Counted from the stretch's first letter, positions 1 to 9,526 are shown. The stretch is DNA of 64,000 nt from Nocardia sp. NBC_00403 (GCF_036046055.1 NZ_CP107939.1:7502001-7566000), one strand, 5' to 3'. Notes: generated by a model not told the origin, from the sequence alone. Program-made: numbers and translations.

Positions 1-1
1 G

Positions 2-1168
2 GGCCACGAGGTCGTCGTGCTGTCGCGCCGCCCCACCGGCACCGACTCCTCGACCCATCCCACTCACTCCTTCATCGCCGATGGTGTGCTGGTGGTCGCG
101 GTCGCGGAGGATCCGCCGTGTTTCGACTTCGGCGACGACATGCTCGCCTGGACGCTGGCGATGGGGCACGCGATGGTGCGGGCCGGTGTCGCGCTCGGCA
201 AGCCGGGCATCGGTGACGGCTGGGTCCCCGACGTCGTGCACGCGCACGATTGGCTGGTCGCCCATCCGGCGATCGCCCTCGCCGAGTATCACGACGTGCC
301 GCTGGTCTCGACGCTGCACGCGACCGAGGCGGGCAGGCACAGCGGCTGGGTATCGGGCCGGGTCAACAAGCAGGTCCACTCGGTCGAGTGGTGGCTCGCC
401 AACGAGTCCGACGCGCTCATCACGTGTTCGGCCTCGATGCAGGACGAGGTGGAACGGCTCTACGGGCCCGAGCGGATTCCGCTGCGGGTGATCCGCAACG
501 GCATCGACGTCGGCGCATGGACCTTCCGTCCGCGCGCACCGCGCACCGGCCCGCCGCGGCTGTTGTATGTGGGGCGACTGGAGTACGAAAAAGGCGTGCA
601 AGACGCGATCGCGGCGCTGCCGAGGATCCGGCGCGCGCACCCCGGCACCACGCTGACCGTCGCCGGTGTCGGCACCCAGTTCGAGTGGTTGCGCGAGCGG
701 GCCCGAGTGCATCGGGTGGCGCGCGCGGTGACCTTCGCCGGACAGCTCGGCCACGAGGAGTTACTGGGCTGGCTGCACGGCGCCGACGCGATCGTGCTGC
801 CGAGCCGCTACGAACCCTTCGGCATCGTCGCTCTGGAGGCGGCCGCGGCGGGTATCCCACTGGTCACCTCCACCGCTGGCGGTCTCGGCGAACTCGTCGT
901 CGACGGTGTCACCGGCGCGTCCTTCGAACCCGCCGATGTGGACGGCCTCGTCGACGCGGTCCGTGCCGTGCTCGACGACCCCGCAGCGGCCCAGGATCGC
1001 GCCTATGCCGCCCGCGAACGTCTCACCGCCGACTTCGCCTGGGACGTCGTCGCCGCCGAGACGATCCAGGTCTACCAGTCCGCGAAACGTCGCGTCCGCA
1101 ACCCGATGGGCCGTCCGATGATCGTGGAACGCCCACTCCCCGAACGCGATCCGAACCAGCCCGTCTGA
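2..1168 (+). CDS. GT4-family glycosyltransferase (MGLP-type alpha-1,4-glucosyltransferase), 5' end outside window
   Basis: The reading frame is open from base 2 (GHEVVVLSRR), so the start and roughly 30 N-terminal residues lie before the window. It has the two-domain GT-B layout: VHAHDWLVAHPAIALA and STLHATEAGRHSGW in the acceptor half, then LLYVGRLEYEKGV and the EX7E donor motif in PSRYEPFGIVALEAAAAG. Several stretches resemble M. tuberculosis Rv3032, which elongates the alpha-1,4-glucan of methylglucose lipopolysaccharide and capsular glucan. The following genes are also in the Rv3034c-Rv3044 order, supporting orthology. The exact donor (GDP-, UDP- or ADP-glucose) cannot be read from the sequence. 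Confidence 0.9.
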   Translation, partial: GHEVVVLSRRPTGTDSSTHPTHSFIADGVLVVAVAEDPPCFDFGDDMLAWTLAMGHAMVRAGVALGKPGIGDGWVPDVVHAHDWLVAHPAIALAEYHDVPLVSTLHATEAGRHSGWVSGRVNKQVHSVEWWLANESDALITCSASMQDEVERLYGPERIPLRVIRNGIDVGAWTFRPRAPRTGPPRLLYVGRLEYEKGVQDAIAALPRIRRAHPGTTLTVAGVGTQFEWLRERARVHRVARAVTFAGQLGHEELLGWLHGADAIVLPSRYEPFGIVALEAAAAGIPLVTSTAGGLGELVVDGVTGASFEPADVDGLVDAVRAVLDDPAAAQDRAYAARERLTADFAWDVVAAETIQVYQSAKRRVRNPMGRPMIVERPLPERDPNQPV

Positions 1169-1177
1169 TCGCCGAGA

Positions 1178-1723
1178 CTAGACTTCCAGCTTCTTCACGA
1201 CCTTCTGGATGGTGAGCCACGTGCGCGTGGTGATCTCCTTGCTGTAGGTCTTCTCCATCCAGGCCATGAAGTTCGGGGTGCGTGGCTCGGTGTTGTCGAT
1301 GACCGAGAGGACGACGCGCGCCTTCTCGTCGTAGCCGACGATGCGGACGCCGGGCTCGCTCTGCTTGCGCAGCTCATCGGTGATATTCGGCGGTGGCTGC
1401 TTGAGGAAGGTCGCGGTCAGATAGGTTTCGCGGCCGTGCGTCAGGCCGGGGAACGGATCGGTTTCGAGCAGATCCCGCAGTTCTTCATAGCTGCGAATGA
1501 TCGTGCCGCCCGGAATACCGAGCTCGCTGTTCAACGCGTCCTGAACGCGCGCTTCCAAATCCGGTATGTCGGTGTCGGTGCTGCGGAACACCACATTGCC
1601 GCTCGACAGCAACGTCGCGACCTTCTCGAACCCGAGACCCTCGAACACCGCGCGCAGCTTCTCGTTCTTCATGTTCGGATTGGTCGGCATGATCCCGCGC
1701 AACAGCGCCGCGTACCTGTTCAT
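1178..1723 (-). CDS. DUF1697 family protein
   Basis: 181 residues beginning MNRYAALLRGI, the usual N-terminus of DUF1697 proteins, followed by the typical LLSSGNVVFRS segment. The frame stays open upstream to 1858, but that extension is arginine-rich and unlike the family, so the ATG at 1723 is chosen. Biochemical function is unknown. It converges on the glycosyltransferase gene with only 9 bp between the stops and is transcribed in the same direction as the acyltransferase gene upstream. Confidence 0.85.
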   Translation of the reverse strand: MNRYAALLRGIMPTNPNMKNEKLRAVFEGLGFEKVATLLSSGNVVFRSTDTDIPDLEARVQDALNSELGIPGGTIIRSYEELRDLLETDPFPGLTHGRETYLTATFLKQPPPNITDELRKQSEPGVRIVGYDEKARVVLSVIDNTEPRTPNFMAWMEKTYSKEITTRTWLTIQKVVKKLEV

Positions 1724-1799
1724 AGCGCCGACCGTACCCATCGCGACCGACAAACACCGGCTCGCCCGGCCGACGGGTCGAGCGCGGACAGCGACACGG

Positions 1800-2549
1800 C
1801 TACGCCGACTGCGTGACGCCGTTCTTCTTGCGCGCGATATCTTCCAACGCGGCAACATATTTCGCGCGCTCCTCAGCGCCCGCCTCCCACGTCTCCTTGC
1901 GGTTCTTCACCACCTTGGCCGGGGCCCCGACAGCAATGCTGTAGTCGGGGATCTCACCCTTGACCACCGCGTGCGCACCGAGCACACAACCGCGGCCGAC
2001 GCGCGTCTCACGCAGCACCGTCACCTTCGCGGCGATCCAGGTGTCCGGACCGATGCGCACCGGGCTCTTCACGATGCCCTGATCCTTGATCGGCATGTTG
2101 ATGTCGTCCATGCGGTGGTCGAAGTCGCAGATGTAGCACCAGTCCGCGACCAGCGTCGACTCACCGATCTCGATGTCGAGGTAGGTATTGACGACGTTGT
2201 CCTTGCCGAAGACCACCTTGTCGCCGATGCGCAGCGATCCCTCGTGGCAGCGGATGGCATTGCCGTCGCCGATATGCACCCAGCGACCGATCTCCATCCG
2301 GCCGAGTTCGGGTGTCGCATGGATCTCCACCCCGCGACCCAGGAAGACCATGCCGCGCAGCACGATGTGCGGATTGGCCGCCTTGAACTTGAACAGCCGG
2401 TAGTAGCGCACCAGATACCAAGGCGTGTACGCCCGGTTGGCGAGCACCCAGCGCAGCGAAGCTACGGTCAGAAAACGCGCCTGCAGCGGATCCCGACGGC
2501 GCGATCCGCGCCACCGCGAGCGCAACGGTGCGCCCCACATGCTCGTCAC
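1800..2549 (-). CDS. Left-handed beta-helix (hexapeptide-repeat) acyltransferase
   Basis: A 249-residue protein with hexapeptide repeats from about residue 60 to 205 (IGRWVHIGDGNAIR, LRIGDKVVFGKDNVV, VRIGPDTWIAAKVTVL, RVGRGCVLGAHAVV). It ends in the classic AVGAPAKVVKNR motif of LbH O-acetyltransferases and succinyltransferases. The position after the glucosyltransferase matches Rv3034c; in mycobacteria this locus is linked to acylation of methylglucose lipopolysaccharide, so an acyl-CoA-dependent sugar O-acyltransferase role is inferred. GTG at 2549 is chosen because AAGGAGA lies 6 bp upstream; an ATG nine bases downstream is the alternative. The acyl donor is not visible. Confidence 0.85.
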   Translation of the reverse strand: MTSMWGAPLRSRWRGSRRRDPLQARFLTVASLRWVLANRAYTPWYLVRYYRLFKFKAANPHIVLRGMVFLGRGVEIHATPELGRMEIGRWVHIGDGNAIRCHEGSLRIGDKVVFGKDNVVNTYLDIEIGESTLVADWCYICDFDHRMDDINMPIKDQGIVKSPVRIGPDTWIAAKVTVLRETRVGRGCVLGAHAVVKGEIPDYSIAVGAPAKVVKNRKETWEAGAEERAKYVAALEDIARKKNGVTQSA

Positions 2550-2817
2550 GAACGGTCTCCTTCGTGGTTCTTCGGGTCGCGTCCGACCCGGCCGTAACAG
2601 ATAGAGCCTATCCGCCTGCGCGATAGGGCCCGCGACCACCCGCGTCGACACTGATGGGACGCGCACACCCATCGGATGTCCCTCCGTTACAGTGTCTCGT
2701 GCGCCGGCGACAGCGCCCTCGAATCTGCACGCGGACACCCGCCCCGGGACGTGATCGCGCTGCGGTTCGACACGCTTGGTCTCGTGCGAGCGGCCAACGA
2801 CGACAGGAGTGCAGCAG

Positions 2818-4164
2818 GTGCGAAGCGGCAGCGTACTGGATACATCCAGGTGGCGACCGTCCCGGCTGCACGCGGTGGCATCGCTGGCCATCGTCGGTGC
2901 GCTGGCACTGGCAGGCTGCGGTACCGACATCGACGACATCACCGTCGGGCCGGGCAAAGGCTGGCCCTCCGCGCACTACGACGGTCGCAACGGCGGCACC
3001 AGTCCGGTTACCGGCGCACGCAAGGTGTCGCTGAGCTGGTCACGTCCTATCGGCGGCCCGGTGGAGGAGGCCGTCACGATCGGTGCCGAAGGACAGATGT
3101 TCCTGACCACCCGCGCCTCGTCCGGCTGCGCCATCTTCTCCTTCCAGATGCGCAGTGGTCGTAAACGTTTCTGCAACGCGCTGGGCCCGAACGCGATCTC
3201 CGCGCCGTCGGTAGTCGACGGTGCCACCAATGTCTATGTCGGCGACGACGGCGTGAATGCACCCGCCGGGGTGAATTCGTTCAACTACCTCGGGCAGCCA
3301 CGCTGGCGCACACCCGTTGCCGGAGTTCCGGTTTCGGTGCAGTTCACCGGCGACGGCAACCTGCTGTCGATCAGCCAGTCCGGCCAGGTCGACGTACTGT
3401 CACGGCAGACGGGTGCGCGCGTAGTCCCCACCGTGCAGCTATTGGGTGAGCCCGACTTTCTCGAGTATCCGGACCTGGTCCGCCCCGCCGCGGGGCAGGG
3501 CCTCGACGACTGCCGAACCGGGGGACCGCAATGCCCGGTCGCGAACATCTCCGCCGTAGACCCGGAGACCGGCCGCTTCTTCCTGACGCTCTGGAAGCCC
3601 GGCAAGCCCGCCGCATTGGTCGGGCTACGCTACGCGAACAACAAGATCCAGCAGGAGTGGAGCGCCGACCTGCTGATCGATGGCAGCGCAACCAGTCCAA
3701 CCGTGTCTGCCGACGGCCGCACCGTCTATGTGGGCGACAACAGCAAACACCTCATCGCTGTCGACACCGCCGATGGCCGCACCAAGTGGTCACACACCCT
3801 GGGATGGGTGCCTCGCGGCGGCATCTCGGTCTCCGGTGACGGCCTCATCATCCCGTCCGGTGACGACGGATATCTGCTCGCCATGCGCGACAAGGGTGAC
3901 TCCACCGAGATCGTATGGGAGCGTAAGGATCTCGCCCTCCGTGGCACGCCCGTGCAGACCGCTGGCGGCACCGGCTACACGGCTGCCTCCATCGGCGACG
4001 GCCTGAACCTGATCACCTTCGACACCAAAACCGGCGCCACCGTCGATTCCGATGTCCTGCCCGACGCCACGGGCAGCACCACCGGCACCTCCATCGGTGC
4101 CGATGGCGAAATCGTCCTGGCCACTCGAATCGGCGAGCTCTTCGTTTTCAAACCCGACCGGTAG
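2818..4164 (+). CDS. Exported PQQ/WD40-like beta-propeller lipoprotein (Rv3035-like)
   Basis: 448 residues. GTG at 2818 follows AGGAG by 8-9 bp and gives a short basic N-terminus, a hydrophobic stretch and a lipobox ALAGC with the lipidated cysteine at residue 34. The mature part has repeated beta-propeller blades (VYVGDDG, VYVGDNSKHLIAVDTADGRTKWSHTLG, GYLLAMRD), as in PQQ-binding-like and BamB-like proteins. Cell-surface anchoring is predicted. Function is unknown; its conserved place beside the glucosyltransferase suggests an envelope role. It diverges from the acyltransferase across a 268 bp shared promoter region. Confidence 0.8.
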   Translation: MRSGSVLDTSRWRPSRLHAVASLAIVGALALAGCGTDIDDITVGPGKGWPSAHYDGRNGGTSPVTGARKVSLSWSRPIGGPVEEAVTIGAEGQMFLTTRASSGCAIFSFQMRSGRKRFCNALGPNAISAPSVVDGATNVYVGDDGVNAPAGVNSFNYLGQPRWRTPVAGVPVSVQFTGDGNLLSISQSGQVDVLSRQTGARVVPTVQLLGEPDFLEYPDLVRPAAGQGLDDCRTGGPQCPVANISAVDPETGRFFLTLWKPGKPAALVGLRYANNKIQQEWSADLLIDGSATSPTVSADGRTVYVGDNSKHLIAVDTADGRTKWSHTLGWVPRGGISVSGDGLIIPSGDDGYLLAMRDKGDSTEIVWERKDLALRGTPVQTAGGTGYTAASIGDGLNLITFDTKTGATVDSDVLPDATGSTTGTSIGADGEIVLATRIGELFVFKPDR

Positions 4165-4194
4165 GCAGCGCTGATTGTCGCACCCGGCCAGCGG

Positions 4195-4228
4195 AGTGCC
4201 CTGTCATCGAGTTCGATGACAGGGCACT
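4195..4228. terminator. Bidirectional hairpin terminator
   Basis: Perfect inverted repeat with 16 bp arms (AGTGCCCTGTCATCGA and its complement) around GT, sitting between the convergent stops at 4164 and 4232. There is only a short T-rich tail, so it is factor-assisted or of the actinobacterial U-poor type. Confidence 0.85.
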
Positions 4229-4231
4229 TCA

Positions 4232-5401
4232 CTAGCCGGGGGCTTGCGGGATGCAGAGGAAAACGGCTGCGGTACGGCCGATTCGCGTAATGACCAACGT
4301 ATAAGGCTGGGAGCCGGACGGTTTCAGCCGGCGGCGCAGCTGATCGGGATCGACATCGACACCGCGCACCAGAATCTCCAGCGGCCCGCATTCGCGCTTG
4401 CGCAGTTCGGTGCGCAGGCTCTTCTCCCGGTATTCGAGCCGATCGATGATCCGGAAGCCACGCACCCCGTCGGGCACCTGGTCGCCGGTGAGATAGGCGA
4501 TGCGCGGGTCCAGTTGCCATAGACCGTGTTTCGCCGCGTAGTGGCGCACCAGGCCGGCGCGTACGACGGCGCCGTCCGGGTCGATGATCCACTCCCCCGG
4601 ATCCTGTTCGGGAATCTCGTCGGGCTCGGCGTCGGTAAGCGTCCAGGATTCGCCAGTGGAGTTCAGCACCGTCGCCCGGCGGGTGCCGGTCGCGGCCAGC
4701 CCCGGCGACCACAGGCAGGCCTCACGCACGGCCCCGTCCAAGGACACCACTTCGACCTCACCCGACCAGTCGAGTCGATCGAAATCCAGTCCGGGCGCAC
4801 ACTTCACGGCGAGATCGCGCCCTGGGTAAGCGGCAAGCAGATCGGGCAGCGGTGGTTGCAGCTTGGCCGGATCGTGGGTGCGGCGACCATCGGCCCGCCG
4901 GGCGGGGTCGGCGACGACGACCGTGCCGACACTGCACGACACCAGGGCATCCGCCTTGGCCAGCACCACATTGCCTGCGCCTGCCAGATTGTGCGCGGCC
5001 ATCGAGAGTCGAACATCGTCCAGATCGCTGCCGATCACTGACGGGCAGGCATGAGCCAGCTCGGCGAGTTCCGCTCCGATGGAGCAGGTCACGTCGTGCA
5101 CGGGCCGATCGGCCAGCCGCACGGCGCGGTGCCTGGCCACCAAGGTCGGGGTGGCCTGCTGCAGCGCGTCATCGGTGAACAGCCAGGCCCCGGCATCGGA
5201 GAGCTTCGTTGCGGCTCTTCGGCGCAGCCGCACGGTCTCGACAAGGGCGGCGGCGCGGTCGCCGTGTGCACGACGCACCCGCTCGAGATCGCGCAGGTGC
5301 GTCGTGGTGGTCAGCTCCAGCCCGTCCACCTCGGCCAGCGCGGCGATACCCGCCGCACTGCCGAGGAAGGTGACATCCTCGGTGCCGAAGCTGTACCCCA
5401 C
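4232..5401 (-). CDS. THUMP-like class I SAM-dependent methyltransferase (Rv3037c-like)
   Basis: 389 residues. The SAM-binding half contains VHDVTCSIGAELAELA and the acidic loop VIGSDLDDVRLSMAAHN, then VVVADPARR where the NPPY-type catalytic loop would lie. The C-terminal third (PLEILVRGVDVDPDQLRRRLK) is the THUMP-like RNA-binding region found in actinobacterial members. The GTG start at 5401 overlaps the TAG stop of the upstream methyltransferase by one base (TAGTG), indicating translational coupling. The frame runs further upstream only because of codon bias over the neighbour. An RNA or tRNA substrate is likely but not shown. Confidence 0.85.
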   Translation of the reverse strand: MGYSFGTEDVTFLGSAAGIAALAEVDGLELTTTTHLRDLERVRRAHGDRAAALVETVRLRRRAATKLSDAGAWLFTDDALQQATPTLVARHRAVRLADRPVHDVTCSIGAELAELAHACPSVIGSDLDDVRLSMAAHNLAGAGNVVLAKADALVSCSVGTVVVADPARRADGRRTHDPAKLQPPLPDLLAAYPGRDLAVKCAPGLDFDRLDWSGEVEVVSLDGAVREACLWSPGLAATGTRRATVLNSTGESWTLTDAEPDEIPEQDPGEWIIDPDGAVVRAGLVRHYAAKHGLWQLDPRIAYLTGDQVPDGVRGFRIIDRLEYREKSLRTELRKRECGPLEILVRGVDVDPDQLRRRLKPSGSQPYTLVITRIGRTAAVFLCIPQAPG

Positions 5402-6378
5402 TACTTCGCGGAAGCGCCGGGCTTCACGCCGGTGATCATCGCGTTGTAGAAGAACTGGCGCGGCACCACGCGGCGCATGACGTTCTCGTCCACCCAGCTC
5501 AGCCCCAGCCACGCCTTGTACATCGCCAGGCGGTAGCCCATGGTGAGCTTCTCCTCGGGCACCGCGGCCTCGAAGGTGCGCACCGGCCAGCCCCACAGTG
5601 CGGCGGCGAATTCCTCGGTGGTCGCCTTCACCTCGACCGCGCCCGCCGAGGACGCCATGGCCTCCAGCTCGCGCGGGTCGAAGGTGTGCAGATCGACGAC
5701 CGCTTCCAGCGCCGCGGCACGCGACGACTCGTCCAGCTCCGTCTGCGGCCGCCGCCAGCCCGCCAGTGCGGGCAGCTTGGTGACGGTGGTGGTGGCCTTC
5801 CAGGTGATCCGGCCCAGCCAGCGTGCGTAGAAGTTGCCCGCCGTGGTCGGCTCGCCCGCGAAGACGAAACGCCCGCCCGGCTTGAGCACCCGCAGGCATT
5901 CCTTCAGCGCCAACTCCACATCGGGGATGTGGTGCAGCACCGCGTGCCCGCAGACCAGGTCGAAGGTGTCGTCGTCGTACGGGATGGTCTCGGCGTCGGC
6001 AACGCGCCCGTCGACATCGAGCCCGAGGTTCTGCGCATTGCGCAGCGCGACCTTCACCATGCCCGGCGAAAGGTCGGTGACCGAACCGGACTTCGCGATG
6101 CCACCCTGCATCAGGTTCAGCAGGAAGAAGCCGGTCCCGCAGCCGAGTTCCAGCGCCCGCTCGTAGGGCAGCGGGGCGGGACCCACGGCCGCGTCGAATC
6201 GACCGCGGGCGTATTCGATACAGCGCTCGTCATAGGAAATCGACCATTTGTCGTCATAGGTCTCGGCTTCCCAGTCGTGGTACAGGACCTGGGCGAGCTT
6301 TGTATCCTTGAGTGCTGCTTCGACCTCGGCCTCGGTGGCATGCGGGTTCGGCGCGGGGTCGTCGGAACGTACCGTCAT
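5401..6378 (-). CDS. Class I SAM-dependent methyltransferase (Rv3038c-like)
   Basis: 325 residues with a complete Rossmann methyltransferase core: motif I ALELGCGTGFFLLNL (about 78-92), the acidic motif VTDLSPGMVKVAL, motif post-I DAETIPYDDDTFDLVCGHAVLHHI, and LKPGGRFVFAGEPTT. This is the UbiE/Methyltransf_11 type, usually acting on small molecules or lipids. ATG at 6378 lacks a clear ribosome site; a TTG nine bases upstream is possible. It is the first gene of a two-gene unit coupled to the THUMP-like methyltransferase. Substrate unknown. Confidence 0.85.
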   Translation of the reverse strand: MTVRSDDPAPNPHATEAEVEAALKDTKLAQVLYHDWEAETYDDKWSISYDERCIEYARGRFDAAVGPAPLPYERALELGCGTGFFLLNLMQGGIAKSGSVTDLSPGMVKVALRNAQNLGLDVDGRVADAETIPYDDDTFDLVCGHAVLHHIPDVELALKECLRVLKPGGRFVFAGEPTTAGNFYARWLGRITWKATTTVTKLPALAGWRRPQTELDESSRAAALEAVVDLHTFDPRELEAMASSAGAVEVKATTEEFAAALWGWPVRTFEAAVPEEKLTMGYRLAMYKAWLGLSWVDENVMRRVVPRQFFYNAMITGVKPGASAK

Positions 6379-6554
6379 GGTCGGCAAGCCTAGCTAACCC
6401 GCCGGTGCCGGTCGTCAGCGGAGTAGTGAGTGCCGCCTAATTCGCAGTGCGGGTCCACGGTCGAGAACCCGGTCCGGTTTCGGGGGCGCTCGGCGAGCTA
6501 CCTGCGTGCAATCACCACCGGCTGTCGCGCTGAGGGAGCTGGGGATCCGCCGGG

Positions 6555-7331
6555 CTAGCGGCCGACGAACGCCGCGGATCCCGGCCCATCAGCCAGGTAG
6601 GAACGCGTTCCAATTTCCCGGTCCTCGGTGGTGAACAGATCGGCCCACTCCGTCCGCGCGCGGTCGAGGCCGTGCGGACCCGCCTCGAAGACCGCCTTGG
6701 CGGCCGCCAGCGCACGAGCCGGGCCGCCGATGAATTGCTCGGCCCAGCGCAGCGCGGCGGTATACACGTCATCGGGGGCGACCACCTCGTCGACGAGACC
6801 GAGCGCGAGGGCCTCTTCGGCTTCGACGAAACGGCCGGTGTAGACGAGGTCCTTCGCGGGGCCGGGGCCGATCAACAGTGACAGCCTGCGGATGCCCGCA
6901 AGGGGAATCAAACCGGCCTGGATCTGCGGCAACCCGAGCTTGACGTTGTCGCCGATGATGCGCCGGTCGGCGCCGAGCGCCAGTTCCAGCCCACTGCCGA
7001 GGCCGTAGCCGCTGATCGCGGCGACCGTGGGTTGCCCGATCTTGGCGAGGCAACCGAGAGCGGTCTGCAGATCGGCTGCCATGGCGGCGGCCTGATCGGG
7101 GTCGAGCCCGGACAGTTCGGCGAGGTCGTCGCCCGCCGAGAACACCCGCTCGTCGCCGTAGACAACCAGCGCCGCAACACGGGTGTCCGCGGCGACCGTT
7201 TCGGCTGCCGCGGCCACTTCCCGCACCAGCTGCACGGTGAACTGGTTCATCGGCGGGCGGGCGATCCGGAGCACGGCCACGCCACGCGCGGCATCACCCT
7301 CGGGCAGATCCAGGGTCACGAATTCGGCCAT
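6555..7331 (-). CDS. Enoyl-CoA hydratase/isomerase family protein (EchA17-like)
   Basis: 258 residues of crotonase fold. The oxyanion-hole segments are ALVVYGDERVFSAGDDLAELS and AAISGYGLGSGLELALGADRRIIG. The LPQIQAGLIPLAGIRRL region carries no canonical glutamate pair, so hydratase versus isomerase activity is uncertain. Its place between the methyltransferase and Nudix genes matches Rv3039c (echA17). It probably acts on acyl-CoA thioesters in beta-oxidation or related metabolism. Stand-alone cistron with 176 bp on the 3' side. Confidence 0.88.
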   Translation of the reverse strand: MAEFVTLDLPEGDAARGVAVLRIARPPMNQFTVQLVREVAAAAETVAADTRVAALVVYGDERVFSAGDDLAELSGLDPDQAAAMAADLQTALGCLAKIGQPTVAAISGYGLGSGLELALGADRRIIGDNVKLGLPQIQAGLIPLAGIRRLSLLIGPGPAKDLVYTGRFVEAEEALALGLVDEVVAPDDVYTAALRWAEQFIGGPARALAAAKAVFEAGPHGLDRARTEWADLFTTEDREIGTRSYLADGPGSAAFVGR

Positions 7332-7365
7332 GGAACGCCACGCTACCGGGTAGCCGTCGGTTTCC

Positions 7366-8205
7366 TCACTTGCGCACGGATCCCTCGAGTCGACTCTGAT
7401 CCGGGAGGTCGGCGAAGTAGCGTTGATTGTCGGGGAAGCTCAGCACCTGACGTCCTTCGACTGCCGACAGCACCGGCATGATCGGGTCGATGACCACATC
7501 GGCGGCGAGAATGTCCGCGGTGGAAGCGAACTCGCTCAGTGCGACGAGCTGCGCCCAGGTGGGTGGCAGCAGAATGTCGGTGCCCGACCGCCAGCGATCC
7601 AGCGTTTCGGCAGGCGTACGCCACTGCACCTCCTCGGCCTCGGAGGTAGCTCCATCGGCCAATTGCCCCTCGGGCAGCACAGCAACGAAGAACCTGGTGT
7701 CGTAGCGGCGTGGCTCGATTACCGGGGTGATCCAATTCGCCCACGGCCGCAGCAGATCCGCGCGCAGCACGAGTTTTTCCTCGGCGAGGAAGGCGGCGAG
7801 CGACACGTCACGGCGTTCCAGCCGCCCTCTGGCATCGCGGTAGCCTGCCGTGTCCGAGACGACGGTGTCAGCGGTCGGCCCCGCAAGCAGCACTCCGCAT
7901 TCTTCGAACGTCTCGCGCACCGCGCCTGCCACCAGCGCTTTGGCACGCGCCTCTGTGGTACCGAATTTCGCTGCCCACCACGCGGGTTCGGGCCCGGCCC
8001 ACTCGATGTCGGCGGTCCCGTCAGAGGGGTCGACGCCACCGCCGGGGAAAACCGTCATCCCTGCGGCAAACGCCATTGCGCCCACCCGGCGCTGCAGGAA
8101 CACCTCTGGTCCCGTGGCACCGTCTCGCACCACCATGACCGTCGACGCGTCTTTGGGCGACGGCACCTGCGGCTGAGAGTCAGCCTGCGCGTTTGTCTCA
8201 CTCAC
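7366..8205 (-). CDS. Nudix hydrolase (Rv3040c-like)
   Basis: 279 residues. The Nudix region begins at FPGGGVDPSDG and continues to AGAVRETFEECGVLLAG, which carries the REXXEEXG helix with a long insertion between the glycine and the helix, as in NUDT19/CoA-type relatives. The family hydrolyses nucleoside diphosphates linked to another moiety; acyl-CoA or CoA is a plausible substrate given the adjacent crotonase, but this is inference. The GTG start at 8205 is poorly supported by a ribosome site. Confidence 0.85.
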   Translation of the reverse strand: MSETNAQADSQPQVPSPKDASTVMVVRDGATGPEVFLQRRVGAMAFAAGMTVFPGGGVDPSDGTADIEWAGPEPAWWAAKFGTTEARAKALVAGAVRETFEECGVLLAGPTADTVVSDTAGYRDARGRLERRDVSLAAFLAEEKLVLRADLLRPWANWITPVIEPRRYDTRFFVAVLPEGQLADGATSEAEEVQWRTPAETLDRWRSGTDILLPPTWAQLVALSEFASTADILAADVVIDPIMPVLSAVEGRQVLSFPDNQRYFADLPDQSRLEGSVRK

Positions 8206-8463
8206 CCTTGCACCCTAGCGCCTGCTTGGTGCTGGGTCGCTTGCCCATCCGGGCCAGCTCATCGAGCGCAGCTCCGCACCGCCGACCATGTGCGGCGATC
8301 GCAGCTCGCACCCGGCACCGGTCACGAGTCGAAGGACACGTTCCCAGGCAGGTCGAATGCCGTTCGCGCCGAGCAGTTCGGGCTCGACGCCGCAGAGTCC
8401 GTGGGCAACCAACAGCCCACGCGGCGAACATCGGCGGGCCGAAGATGCGGCGAAGCGCTCGAT

Positions 8464-9300
8464 CTACTGCCGCGAGCGGTGCCGCCCCAAGCGGCGCGAG
8501 CGGCGGGCGAAGTAGCGGCCGTCGACTCGGTCGAGGGCGATGGACTGGCTGAAGGCCGCACTCAGATTGTCGGCGGTCAACACCTCTGGTAGCAGGCCCT
8601 GCGCGACCACTGCACCCTCGTTGAGCAGCAAGCCGTGGGTGAAGCCGGGCGGGATCTCCTCGACATGGTGGGTGACCAGCACGATGGCGGGTGCGTCCGG
8701 GTCCGCGGCCAAGTCGCCGAGGCGTTCCACCAGTTCCTCGCGACCACCGAGATCGAGTCCGGCAGCGGGCTCGTCCAGTAGCAGCAGCTCCGGGTCGGTC
8801 ATCAACGCGCGGGCGATGAGGACCCGCTTACGTTCACCTTCGGAAAGGGTGCCGTAGGTGCGATCGGAAAGGTGTTCGGCGCCGAGGCTTTCCAGCATGT
8901 CGATGGCGCGGTCGATGTCCAGGTCGTCGTAGCGCTCTCGCCAACGACCCAGCACGGCGTAGCCCGCGGACACCACGAGGTCGCTGACCTTTTCGTCGCG
9001 CGGAATGCGGCTGGCCACCGCGGCCGAGGACAGGCCGATCCGCGGGCGTAGTTCGCTGACGTTGGTCTTACCGATCACTTCACCGAGTAAGTGGGCAATC
9101 CCCGAGGTCGGATGTACTTCGGCGGCGGCCATCCGCAGTAGGGAGGTCTTGCCGGCGCCGTTGGGGCCGAGTACGACCCAGCGTTCGTCTAGCTCGACCT
9201 GCCAGGTGACCGGACCGACGAGGGTGTGACCCGAGCGTCGGATGGTCACGTCGGTGAAATCAATGAGCAGATCGGGATCCGGTTGCGGCACGGGCTCCAT
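8464..9300 (-). CDS. ABC transporter ATP-binding protein (Rv3041c-like)
   Basis: 278 residues with Walker A LGPNGAGKTSLL, signature LSEGERKRVLIARAL, Walker B ELLLLDEPAAGLDL and the switch histidine in VLVTHHVEEI. No permease or binding protein is adjacent, so it is an orphan ATPase whose partner cannot be named. It overlaps the end of a small upstream membrane-protein ORF by 41 bp on the same strand. Confidence 0.88.
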   Translation of the reverse strand: MEPVPQPDPDLLIDFTDVTIRRSGHTLVGPVTWQVELDERWVVLGPNGAGKTSLLRMAAAEVHPTSGIAHLLGEVIGKTNVSELRPRIGLSSAAVASRIPRDEKVSDLVVSAGYAVLGRWRERYDDLDIDRAIDMLESLGAEHLSDRTYGTLSEGERKRVLIARALMTDPELLLLDEPAAGLDLGGREELVERLGDLAADPDAPAIVLVTHHVEEIPPGFTHGLLLNEGAVVAQGLLPEVLTADNLSAAFSQSIALDRVDGRYFARRSRRLGRHRSRQ

Positions 9301-9526
9301 CTTGGACCAAATGTGCTGCGCTCGTACGACCGACCCATGCCGTATTCGCCGACCTGGCGATCTTGCGACGACGCACGGTCGAGAGTTCGTCCACCGACCG
9401 GGCGGCAGCCTTCGACGGATCGAACGGAGTGGACTTCGTCGAGCGGAACAGCCGCGCGAAGATCAGTGCTAGCGGAATCGAGCAGACTACCCAGACGGCG
9501 AGAATCACCAACAGCGTTGTCATCAT
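9260..9526 (-). CDS. Small single-pass membrane protein, unknown function
   Basis: 88 residues: one N-terminal hydrophobic helix (TTLLVILAVWVVCSIPLALIF) followed by a basic cytoplasmic tail. Two tandem ATGs (9526 and 9523) follow GGAGGA, so translation is likely. The 3' end overlaps the start of the ABC ATPase gene by 41 bp, suggesting coupling. It may tether or regulate that ATPase, but there is no direct evidence and the family is not recognised. Confidence 0.5.
   Translation of the reverse strand: MMTTLLVILAVWVVCSIPLALIFARLFRSTKSTPFDPSKAAARSVDELSTVRRRKIARSANTAWVGRTSAAHLVQDGARAATGSRSAH

Noticed and set aside
1566..2597. 343-codon plus-strand open frame opposite the DUF1697 and acyltransferase genes
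   Set aside because: Antisense shadow: the minus-strand products have clear family motifs, and this frame has none.
8206..8463. Small minus-strand ORFs (65-77 codons) between the Nudix and ABC genes
   Set aside because: They overlap each other in different frames and have no motif or ribosome site.
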